From assembly GCA_948847595.1 (NCBI GenBank), contig CAQOGY010000006.1:62001-126000 (forward strand): DNA of 64,000 bases, read 5' to 3'. The DNA comes from an uncultured Bacteroides sp. (lineage in GTDB: Bacteria; Bacteroidota; Bacteroidia; Bacteroidales; Bacteroidaceae). Below the pieces are notes generated by a model. The model was not told where the DNA came from and did not search any database. It worked only from the letters and a program-made list of their open reading frames with translations. The translations under genes were made by a program, and so were the position numbers. Shown here in pieces: positions 44,141 to 52,145 of the stretch. Every line of letters starts with the position of its first letter. The stretch's first letter is position 1.

Positions 44141-46840
44141 TTAATAGAACAGCCAATCCATTGTTTCTTCGTCTCCGGCAAGTCCGGCATTACGGGCTTT
44201 CGTATCCGCAGCAGTGAATCCCAACACTTGAAGATACCCTTTGGGCAACATCAAGGTATGCTTTCCTGGCGTGAAACTATATGCGTGTACATTTGCCAGA
44301 GGCATTCCGTTGATACGAACCGCGTTTGTCAATACCGGTTCCGCCTGTCCGTAATCATTGGCGGAAGCGTCAATTTCCAATTTCGGAGCTTTCGCATATT
44401 TCTTTTGGTCGTCCTTGAAGTAAGCTACCATTAATTTTACCGGAGCGTCCGTCTCAAAAGTAATGCTTGTTCCCTTTTCGCGTTGCTCACTTCCATTGAA
44501 GCGGAATGCCTGCATACCTTTCAGTTCGGGAGCTACCGCTTCTATTTTGCCGGAAATATCAGTAAACAGGGAAATACTCTCATCTACTTTCACTGTCGGA
44601 TAATTCGACATAAGTTTTACTGCGGCAGGAGCCCAGGCAGCGATTTCCACAGTTTCAGCGACAGCGTTTCCGTTCTGCTTTTCTTTCAACAGGGCGAGAT
44701 TGGCTTTGAAGTTCTCCAATTCCTTTTCATAATGTACCAGCAATTCTTTCCAAGTCTTATTCTTGCCATCATCTCCACCGATAGGAATACGGCGTTGTGC
44801 AGTCTGCATACTGTTCGCATACAAATAATGCCCGTCTGTCAGTTCCACCAGTTTGCGATAATGCTCCAAGCTTTGTTCCATCAACGGAATCGCTTCTTCC
44901 AGATTCTTGATATCCTTTCCCCATTGATAATCCAATACCAGTTTCGCAGCTTTCACCTTCAGGTTGAATGCATACGCAAATTCACGATAACAATGCATAT
45001 CATTCTGTAAACGTGCAAATTCATCCTTATTGGATGATACGGAAGCGGCTGCCTTGTCAATGGCCGCTACCGCCTTGTCTCCATGCTCTATTACCTGAGC
45101 TATAATATCCAATGGCATTTCACCCACATGAGGTTGCTTCTTCCATTCTTTCTCTACATATTCAATCAGCTTCTCGCCTTCCGGCCCGCAGCTTTCATAG
45201 AATCCCGGATAAATAGTATATTTATAAGGATTGACAAGCTGACTCATAAACATACCCAGCAATAATGTCTGGCGGTTTCCTTCCGTAATACCAAAACGAC
45301 GGAGCAGTTTCGGAGCAATCTCCCCGCTTTCTTCATAAGCAACGCGGATATTACCCGCATTTTCGTCAGATGTTCCGTAGAACTTGCCTAACTGCCGGTT
45401 CCAGTAACCTACCTCGTCCGTACGGTCACGATGACAATTCCATGCATAGCGTCCCCATGTCTGATACCAAATCCAGTCGCGGTCTAATTGGAACTCACGT
45501 TCGCCATCCGGCAGTTTGTCGGCAGTATATGGCCAGTCCCAATAAGAAGCCTGCGGATAAAGATGCAGGGCATTGGCGCCATGTACATTGTGCATGGCCT
45601 GCACCGCTTTTTGGACGAAATCAGGAGAACCCCATCGGAACGGTTCCAGATTTGCCAGGATATGTACATTGCTGATATGGATAGAACCCAGAGAACTCAA
45701 ATCCGTATGAATCTTCGACCAGGGGCCGCGTGGCTCATACGTTGTCAGAGACTCACCGTTGTACTTATGCATGGTATAAAGATTCTTATATATCGGCAGT
45801 GCGGCATCCATCACCAGTTTGCAGTCCGTATCATGTGCACGCAACAAGAGAGGCGGCTCGTCCGTACGCCCCAATGCCTGCAATCCGTCCTTTACTCCCG
45901 GAATGATTGTTTTCGTAAACCATTCCACATCATCTTCTACCGTACACATCGCTTCACCCAAGCAGACAAGTAATCCTACATTCGGATACTTCTCAATAAA
46001 GGCGGCAATGCTCTTGCGTGTATAATCGGCAATCACCGGAGTGATGGGACGGTTACGATCCTGAGTTTTCAGTCCGTAATGTTCAGCAAACGGTTTCGAG
46101 AGAATGATATTATAGAACATCTGAATAACGAAAATACCACGCTTGTCCGCTTCTTCCGTAAGGAAAGAAAACATCTCTTCATTCTTCTTGAATGTTTCCT
46201 CGTCCACTTCCAGTGCAAACGGATAATCTTCCAGTTTCACCAATGACGCAAACGGGTGTCCGTTCCAGAGATACAGGGAATTCATACGGTTGGCAACCAA
46301 CATATCCAAGTATTTAATCCATTGTTCCTTATCATAGAACCACGGGAAACTCTCGGGCGTATAGGGATATTCATAAACACCGTGTCCCGGCAGATAAGTC
46401 ATTTTCTGCAAACCGACACAAGCACCACGAAGCACCATTTCCGGCCCGTCCTTCAGTTCTTCCGGAAAGTTCAGTTTGCCTTCCGAATCGTTCACACAGT
46501 CTATCAGTTCACGGCATCCGTAGATTACGCCGCTGCCGTCCCTGCCAGAAACTCTGGTAAGATTGCCGGCAGTCGTAATATGAAAACCCTCTTTCTTCAA
46601 AGTGGTATCATTCACTTCCGTCAGCAGAATTGTCTTTATTTCCGGATCGGAGAATGTGGTGTCTCCCTGTTGCATCATTACCTGATAGCCTGCTTTATCC
46701 AAGGTAGTCTGTAACTGCTCCGCACCGAACAGGACACGGTTGGACGCATCCGGCGGAGTCATAATTTTCACGGTTTGCTTGCCACACGCTGTCAATAGAA
46801 GTGCGCATGCCGCAAACATGAATAATTTGGTATTCTTCAT
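44141..46840 (-). CDS. GH138-like alpha-galacturonidase lipoprotein (899 aa)
   Basis: A lipoprotein with lipobox LLTACG (Cys19). An N-terminal GH20/GH67-type alpha/beta domain (GSGVIYGCRELIDCV) precedes a (beta/alpha)8 core (WIKYLDMLVANRMNSLYLWNG) and helical plus beta-sandwich C-terminal parts. E296 in CLGEAM and E363 in NGESLTTYEP lie two residues from the catalytic pair I remember for the B. paurosaccharolyticus GH138 enzyme (E294, E361). GH138 releases the alpha-linked galacturonic acid of side chain A in rhamnogalacturonan-II. It leads the operon with the GH137-GH2 fusion and has the shared 26-bp element upstream. A GH67- or GH115-like glucuronidase is a less likely reading. Confidence 0.8.
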   Translation of the reverse strand: MKNTKLFMFAACALLLTACGKQTVKIMTPPDASNRVLFGAEQLQTTLDKAGYQVMMQQGDTTFSDPEIKTILLTEVNDTTLKKEGFHITTAGNLTRVSGRDGSGVIYGCRELIDCVNDSEGKLNFPEELKDGPEMVLRGACVGLQKMTYLPGHGVYEYPYTPESFPWFYDKEQWIKYLDMLVANRMNSLYLWNGHPFASLVKLEDYPFALEVDEETFKKNEEMFSFLTEEADKRGIFVIQMFYNIILSKPFAEHYGLKTQDRNRPITPVIADYTRKSIAAFIEKYPNVGLLVCLGEAMCTVEDDVEWFTKTIIPGVKDGLQALGRTDEPPLLLRAHDTDCKLVMDAALPIYKNLYTMHKYNGESLTTYEPRGPWSKIHTDLSSLGSIHISNVHILANLEPFRWGSPDFVQKAVQAMHNVHGANALHLYPQASYWDWPYTADKLPDGEREFQLDRDWIWYQTWGRYAWNCHRDRTDEVGYWNRQLGKFYGTSDENAGNIRVAYEESGEIAPKLLRRFGITEGNRQTLLLGMFMSQLVNPYKYTIYPGFYESCGPEGEKLIEYVEKEWKKQPHVGEMPLDIIAQVIEHGDKAVAAIDKAAASVSSNKDEFARLQNDMHCYREFAYAFNLKVKAAKLVLDYQWGKDIKNLEEAIPLMEQSLEHYRKLVELTDGHYLYANSMQTAQRRIPIGGDDGKNKTWKELLVHYEKELENFKANLALLKEKQNGNAVAETVEIAAWAPAAVKLMSNYPTVKVDESISLFTDISGKIEAVAPELKGMQAFRFNGSEQREKGTSITFETDAPVKLMVAYFKDDQKKYAKAPKLEIDASANDYGQAEPVLTNAVRINGMPLANVHAYSFTPGKHTLMLPKGYLQVLGFTAADTKARNAGLAGDEETMDWLFY

Positions 46841-46892
46841 TCTTCTGATATATATTATTAATTATATAAATTCAGTTCTTATCTAAGAGGAA

Positions 46893-46918
46893 GACGAAAT
46901 AATCCTCTGTTTGTACTC
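46893..46918 (-). promoter_or_regulatory. Shared enzyme-operon element, copy 3 (GH138-like operon)
   Basis: On the minus strand it begins GAGTACAAA and ends TTTCGTC with a 10-bp spacer, matching the copies at 11142 and 37147. It ends 53 nt before the ATG, within the 221-bp gap shared with a divergent kinase gene. Confidence 0.65.
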
Positions 46919-47007
46919 ATTCTACCATTTTGCCACTATTCGATACCGTAGTTCCACTTTTCGCTTTGCGCAAGTATGCAATCCCCTCATTATTTAAAAG
47001 TTATACT

Positions 47008-47015
47008 TATCTTTG
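47008..47015 (+). promoter_or_regulatory. Promoter -7 box of the PAS/GAF kinase gene
   Basis: TATCTTTG fits TAnnTTTG and lies 47 nt before the ATG at 47062. The -33 region is not recognisable. Confidence 0.5.
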
Positions 47016-47061
47016 CAAGCTAATTTCTCAAACAGTAAACAATAAACAAGGAACAAACAAT

Positions 47062-48414
47062 ATGAATGAACAATCAAAATTTGACTATGAAAAATACCTT
47101 CAGATAGCTCAAATGGCCAAAATGGGATGGTGGGAGTCAGATTTGAAAAATAAAGAATATATCTGCTCCGACTTTATTGTAGACTTGCTCGGTCTTAACA
47201 GTAACCGTATCAGTTTCACGGATTTTCATCAAAGAATACGGGAAGACCATCGGTTGCGGCTTAAAAACGAATTCCTGTCCCTCTCAAATCTGGAAATCTA
47301 CGAACAGATGTTTCCCATGCAAGCCAAAGACGAAGAGATTTGGGTGTATTCCAAAATCAACTTTCAGAAGCCGGACAAAGAGGGCTATAGAAATATGGTC
47401 GGTTACCTACAATGTATAGACAAGCCTTTCGATAACTCGAACGAAAATATAGATTTTCTTCAAGTCAACAGCCTGCTTTATCAGCAAAACAGTATTTCAT
47501 ATTCATTGCTTGCTTTTCTGCAAAGCGATGATACGCAACAGGTAATTGACCGGATATTAGGAGACATTCTCAAGCAGTTCAAAGGAGACCGCACCTATAT
47601 CGTTGAAATAGATAGAGAGAGACAGGTACAGAACTGCACATATGAAGCGGTCGCAGAAGGGGTGTCTGAAGAACGGGACAATTTACAGAATATATTTTGG
47701 GATGATTCTTTTTGGTGGAACCGCCAAATTACGGACAGGAAATCCATTATCCTGAATACATTAAACGACATGCCTACGGAAGCTCAGGAATATCGCACCT
47801 TGCTGGAAGCACAGGACATCAAGTCATTGATGGCAGTCCCGTTGGTAGCCAAAGACGAGGTTTGGGGATATATGGGCATTGACATGGTCAATACTTACCG
47901 CAGTTGGAGCAATGTCGACCTTCAGTGGTTCTCTTCCCTTGCCAACATTATCAGTATCTGCATAGAGCTACGGAAATCGGAACTTCAGGCAAAAGAGGAT
48001 CGCCGCGCTTTGGATCATAGTGAAAAGATTCTGAGAAATATCTATAAGAATCTGCCCGCAGGCATCGAACTGTATGATAAGGACGGGTATCTGGTGGACA
48101 TCAATGATAAGGAACTTGAGATATTCGGCTTGGCTGACAAGAACGGAGCATTAGGAATCAACCTTTTCAATAACCCTAATATTCCCTTAGAAGTAAAAGA
48201 AAAGCTGAAAGCTAAGGAAGATGTGAATTTCTCAATCAATTATGATTTCTCGAAAATAAAACAATATGTGAAAACCCACAGAACGGGAGTTATCAACCTT
48301 ACAACCAAGGTTACTACTCTCTATGATTCGCAAAATCAATTTATCAACTATCTGTTCATCAATATTAGATACGACAGAAACGACCAATGCATATACCAAA
48401 ATACAGGAGTTTGA
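47062..48414 (+). pseudogene. PAS/GAF histidine kinase, 5' part before frameshift
   Basis: This frame codes for the sensor half of a soluble kinase: PAS (about residues 5-115, with GWWESDLKN), a GAF domain (about 135-310: LAFLQSDDTQQVIDRILGDIL, SLMAVPLVAKDEVWGYMGID) and a second PAS (about 325-435, IYKNLPAGIELYDKDGYLVDIN). It then runs out of frame and stops at 48414 without a kinase domain. ATG at 47062 is chosen over an open frame from 46930, because the latter would lie in promoter sequence. Deleting the A at 48367 would join INI to DTTETTNAYTKIQEFE of the next frame, the normal end of a PAS module. It could be true decay or a sequencing error. Confidence 0.75.
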
Positions 48415-49495
48415 AAACTTGTTTCTTCTGATCGGTGATTATGCCAATGTGGGATTCGCCCATTTCAATGTGATGACAAGAGACGGATATGCACAGGATA
48501 CATGGTACAGGAATCTGGGAGAACAAGAAGGGATTCCCATGCCGCAGGTTATCGGGGTATATTCTCATGTAGTTCCCGAAGACCAGGCAGTCTTAAGGAA
48601 CTTTGTACGTGAGGTCAGGGAAGGGAAATCGACCAGTCTACGCAAAGAAGTCCGCGTTTGCAGGGATAACGGCAAATATACATGGACAAGTATCAATGTG
48701 ATGGTCAGGGATTATCGGCCGCAGGATGGAATTATTGACATGTTGTGTATCAATTATGATATTACGCCGCTGAAAGAGACTGAACAGAAATTGATTGTCG
48801 CCCGCGACAAAGCGGAAGAACTGGATCGCCTGAAATCTGCTTTCTTGGCTAATATGAGCCATGAAATACGTACTCCGCTCAATGCCATTGTCGGCTTTTC
48901 CAGTCTGATGGCGGAGACGGACAGCAGGGACGAACGGCAGGACTATATCAAAATCGTGCAGGAGAACAACGAGCTGCTCCTGCAACTTATCTCTGATATT
49001 CTCGACCTTTCGAAAATAGAAGCCGGCACATTCAATTTTGTATATACGAATGTGGATGTAAACGAGACTTGTTCAGAAATTATCAAGTCAATGGGTATGA
49101 AAGTGAGCGATAATGTAGAACTGATTCTTGAGAAAACAATGCCGGAATGTTACATCTACACGGATAAAAACAGATTCGTTCAAGTGATTAGTAACTTTAT
49201 CAACAATGCACTGAAATTCACCCAACATGGAAGCATTACTTTAGGATATGAACAAGAATCACATCAAAAAATCAAGTTCTATGTGCGCGACACGGGCGTA
49301 GGCATACCGAAAGACAAGCAAGATAGTGTATTTGAGCGTTTTGTGAAGCTGGACAGTTTTGTTCAAGGCACGGGGCTCGGACTTTCCATCTGCAAAAGCA
49401 TCGTTTCGCAAATGGATGGAGAGATTGGCGTTGAATCAACCGAAGGAGTTGGTTCCAGCTTTTGGTTCACGCATCCGTATCATGTTGCCGACTAA
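48323..49495 (+). pseudogene. PAS/GAF histidine kinase, 3' kinase part after frameshift
   Basis: This frame carries a third PAS (about 30-150 of the 390-aa frame: FLLIGDYANVGFAHFN, DNGKYTWTSINVMVRDY), HisKA with H180 in NMSHEIRTPLNAIVGFSS, and an intact HATPase (NFINNALKFTQHG, DTGVGIP, GTGLGLSI). Meaningful sequence begins at about 48368, after the proposed one-base insertion; the ATG at 48323 lies in the overlap and is unlikely to be a real start. An internal ATG at 48473 could still give a short active kinase. The kinase half is close to that of the gene at 37371-38873. Confidence 0.75.
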
Positions 49496-49560
49496 ATCAA
49501 ATATAAACGGAATCTTTAATCCCTTAAACAATAGTGTACTTTTCAGAATAAATTAAATCG

Positions 49561-49599
49561 TATATTTGCATAATTATTATTTTCACAATTATGCAAATA
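49561..49599 (+). promoter_or_regulatory. GNAT promoter with palindrome spanning -7 box and start codon
   Basis: TATATTTG (49561-49568) is the -7 box. TATTTGCATAATT (49563-49575) and AATTATGCAAATA (49587-49599) form a perfect 13-bp inverted repeat whose second arm contains the ATG at 49591. The transcript leader would be only about 15 nt. It may be an operator or a hairpin that hides the start codon. Confidence 0.6.
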
Positions 49600-50124
49600 T
49601 ATATAGAAACGCCCCGCTTGATTCTCCGTGACTGGAAAGAGGAAGACATTCCGGCATTCGCACATATGAATGCCGACCCTCATGTCATGGAATTTTTTCT
49701 TAATCCGCTAACTGCGGAAGAGACATTTGCTTTTTATCAACGTATTCAAAATGAGTTTCATACCTGTGGCTTCGGACTATATGCCGTCGAGCGCAAAGAA
49801 GACCATGCTTTTATGGGATATACCGGATTACACCAGATTACATTTGATGTTGACTTTGCACCGGGAATAGAAATCGGTTGGCGACTGGGACATGAATATT
49901 GGGGACATGGCTACGCTCCTGAAGCAGCAAGCGCTTGTCTGGAATATGCCCACAATCATTTGGGTATTAAGGAACTGTATTCGTTCACATCTTTGCCAAA
50001 TTTTCGTTCGGAACGTGTAATGCAAAAGATAGGCATGACACGCGTGAAAGAATTTAAGCATCCACTCGTTCCTAAGGAACATGCATTGTGTAAACACGTA
50101 TTGTATCATATTAATTTGAAATAA
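49591..50124 (+). CDS. GNAT-family N-acetyltransferase (RimJ/RimL type)
   Basis: A 177-aa cytoplasmic acetyltransferase. TPRLILRDWKEEDIPAFAHM is the family start, GIEIGWRLGHEYWGHGYAPEAAS contains the acetyl-CoA pyrophosphate loop (GHGYAPEA), and SLPNFRSERVMQKIGM is the closing motif B. RimL-type enzymes acetylate protein N-termini or small amines; the substrate is unknown. It stands alone with its own promoter and has no evident link to the loci on either side. Confidence 0.88.
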   Translation: MQIYIETPRLILRDWKEEDIPAFAHMNADPHVMEFFLNPLTAEETFAFYQRIQNEFHTCGFGLYAVERKEDHAFMGYTGLHQITFDVDFAPGIEIGWRLGHEYWGHGYAPEAASACLEYAHNHLGIKELYSFTSLPNFRSERVMQKIGMTRVKEFKHPLVPKEHALCKHVLYHINLK

Positions 50125-50143
50125 TATTATCAATAAGGAACTA

Positions 50144-50308
50144 TTGACTTTTCCTTTTTTATTTCGTATATTTGCCATAACAAATCAGCCGAAATAAAAA
50201 TGAAATATACAAAAATAAAGACATAAAGTAATAATTTGGAGACATGCCTGTGTATCCAAAAGAATATCAATGGGGTGAAATCTGCAACGATTCCACCCCG
50301 TTTTGTTT
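50144..50308 (+). ncRNA. Candidate small RNA (promoter plus terminator, no convincing ORF)
   Basis: TTGA (50144-50147), a 19-bp spacer and TATATTTG (50167-50174) form a good Bacteroides promoter. A hairpin with GGGGTGAAAT (50272-50281) and ATTCCACCCC (50290-50299), one mismatch, is followed by GTTTTGTTT. Together they define a transcript of roughly 125 nt from about 50181. A 69-codon frame from ATG at 50244 runs through the terminator and resembles no known protein, so I read this as an RNA gene. Expression is not shown. Confidence 0.35.
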
Positions 50309-50311
50309 AAT

Positions 50312-50382
50312 ATATTCGGTATCGTTTAGTAAATTAGCCCGAATATTGTTTATTATAAACGTAAGACCCGTTTATAATAAAC
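50312..50382. repeat. Two consecutive perfect inverted repeats
   Basis: ATATTCGG/CCGAATAT pairs across 50312-50346 (8 bp, 19-nt loop). GTTTATTATAAAC (50348-50360) and GTTTATAATAAAC (50370-50382) form a perfect 13-bp stem, and each of these arms is itself nearly palindromic. They could be operators, a transcript end, or the footprint of a lost element. The rest of the gap to 50578 is AT-rich with nothing recognised. Confidence 0.5.
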
Positions 50383-50578
50383 TGTTTCATTATTTATTAA
50401 AAACGCAAAATGAGTTTATTAGCATCTTGTATAATAAAAAGAAAACAGTTTAAGAGTAAGAATGGCACCAATACACTATTTACAAATATATCTATACATT
50501 TTAGGTAATAAATGAGCTTTACACTAATTTTCTTTCCCTCTTATTACTCATAGCAGCCAAGCTATAATCATAATTGAG

Positions 50579-52129
50579 TTACTGCCGCTCCACAGGGATA
50601 TCTATACCTTTGTCCGATAAGCCCGGTCCGCCACCGCCTGTATATCCACCGCTTTCACCCGTCTGCCATTCGGAAATCCAAAATGAATATAAATCGGCCT
50701 TATTCAGATAAAACTTTAACCGGAGCGTTCTTCCCGCTAAAGGCTTCAGTTCCGGATGATTCTCCCATGAAATCATCTGTTTCGTCTTATCCGACTTCTT
50801 CATTAATATGCAGTCTCTTTTAGTGAATCCTTCTATTGGCTGCCCGTTATCACTCAGAACTTCTACCGCTAAAGTCCCTTTCACATCTGCGTTTACAAAC
50901 AAATAGTTCCCATTTGCCGGAATCTGGGTTTTAATTTCCACATAACCTTCCTTTTTCCCCGCCCGCATCGAGACAAACCCGTCACGACGAAGCATCGCAA
51001 GCCCTGTGGCAAAGTTGGAATCATGTTTCGGCTTGCTATTATAGCGTCCACTGACATAAAAATAAAGGGAGTCTCCGACTATCAGAGGGTTGCCCGCAGT
51101 AGACTGTACATTACCCGCATTCCATGCATGAAAATCCTCACTGACAGGAAGAAAAGGTTTCTTGTTTTCCCGATTCCAATGGAAACCGTCTTTGCTCCAA
51201 CCTATCAGGACTTCATTTCTTTTTTGAATATTCAGGCTGTCGCAAACATTGTTCTCCGGGCCCTGCCAAACGGTGAAGTAGCCTAACATATAGCCTTCAT
51301 ACGGCATTGCTTCATGATTGTATATCTGCGGACGCAACCTGGGGAATTGAGGATGACGCGGGTCATCCTCATCGGCATTAAACCAATAACGGATAAACTT
51401 ATCCCTCTTATTGTCATATATCCTATGTGCAAGACTAACAAGCATTTCCGGGTCTTCATGTTCCAAATAATTGCGTGAACGCCTATACACTCCATTTATG
51501 GTTTTCAATGACAGGACGTATTTCTTGCGGAACGGGTCGTAATAGGCCGCACAACGGTCATACAACTCTCCCGAAAGAGCCTTCGGCGCACTCCAATGGA
51601 TTCCGTCAGAAGAATATTTCAGTTTCATACTGACCGTGAAGCGATTGTTAAATTCTACAACAAACATTTTATAACGTTTTGTCCGGTCTTTCTCAAATTT
51701 GTCAAGCAATACGGAAACGCAATCATGTTCTAATGTATCTACGATATTGGTACCCGGCACAACGTCTAATTCCGGTTTTGTCCAGACTTTCCCGTCGGAC
51801 GACTCTGCATAGCAAGTGACGAGACCCAATAACTTCCCGCCACCGGCAGAATACCACATCTTGAATTTATGCTCTTCTTCATCATACCATACGCCACCGC
51901 TGAAAGGAGCGGCATAAGGGTCGCCGTTTATATTCAATTCCCATTTCTTGTCAGCTTTCAAAACAGGATTGCCTGGATAATAGACAGGCGAATGATGTAT
52001 CCGTTGCAGATTTGTTTTCTCAATTAATGTTGTATCAACAAAAAGGATACGTCCTGTTTGCCCGCATACGGAAACATTGCACATCAATAATAAGAAAACT
52101 GTCAATAATGAATATTTCTTCATAATCAT
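50579..52129 (-). CDS. Five-bladed propeller protein, paralogue 3 (516 aa, probably periplasmic)
   Basis: This is the last gene of the right-hand utilization operon. After a signal peptide (about residues 1-24, no clear lipobox) it shows repeated propeller blades: GVWYDEEEHKFKMWYSAGGG, CYAESSDGKVWTKP, LKYSSDGIHWSAP, NEVLIGWSKDGFHW. A C-terminal beta-sandwich (FVNADVKGTLAVEVL) and a glycine-rich tail GGYTGGGGPGLSDKGIDIP follow. The fold resembles the GH32/GH43 group, but no family could be named. Two paralogues lie upstream. Compared with them it lacks about 40 N-terminal residues (the LYNGI-LPEQWPP segment) and has Gly instead of Asp in AAPFSGGVWYD. Start alternatives are ATG at 52129 or 52123. 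Confidence 0.75.
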   Translation of the reverse strand: MIMKKYSLLTVFLLLMCNVSVCGQTGRILFVDTTLIEKTNLQRIHHSPVYYPGNPVLKADKKWELNINGDPYAAPFSGGVWYDEEEHKFKMWYSAGGGKLLGLVTCYAESSDGKVWTKPELDVVPGTNIVDTLEHDCVSVLLDKFEKDRTKRYKMFVVEFNNRFTVSMKLKYSSDGIHWSAPKALSGELYDRCAAYYDPFRKKYVLSLKTINGVYRRSRNYLEHEDPEMLVSLAHRIYDNKRDKFIRYWFNADEDDPRHPQFPRLRPQIYNHEAMPYEGYMLGYFTVWQGPENNVCDSLNIQKRNEVLIGWSKDGFHWNRENKKPFLPVSEDFHAWNAGNVQSTAGNPLIVGDSLYFYVSGRYNSKPKHDSNFATGLAMLRRDGFVSMRAGKKEGYVEIKTQIPANGNYLFVNADVKGTLAVEVLSDNGQPIEGFTKRDCILMKKSDKTKQMISWENHPELKPLAGRTLRLKFYLNKADLYSFWISEWQTGESGGYTGGGGPGLSDKGIDIPVERQ

Positions 52130-52145
52130 CGGTCTTTCAAGATAC

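Noticed and set aside
44141..46840. Assignment of the 899-aa lipoprotein as a GH115 or GH67 alpha-glucuronidase
   Set aside because: The fold is similar, but the GH115 opening motifs are absent and the position of two glutamates and the neighbour gene fit GH138 better.
11311..46946. Near-identical 16-mer TGCC(G/A)CTATTCGATAC at about 11311 and 46931
   Set aside because: One copy lies in the AraC-type stop region at a different distance from the operon; one-mismatch 16-mers are expected by chance in a window of this size.
50244..50453. A 69-codon plus-strand frame in the gap after the GNAT gene
   Set aside because: It runs through a terminator-like hairpin and several palindromes and resembles no known protein; an RNA gene explains the region better.
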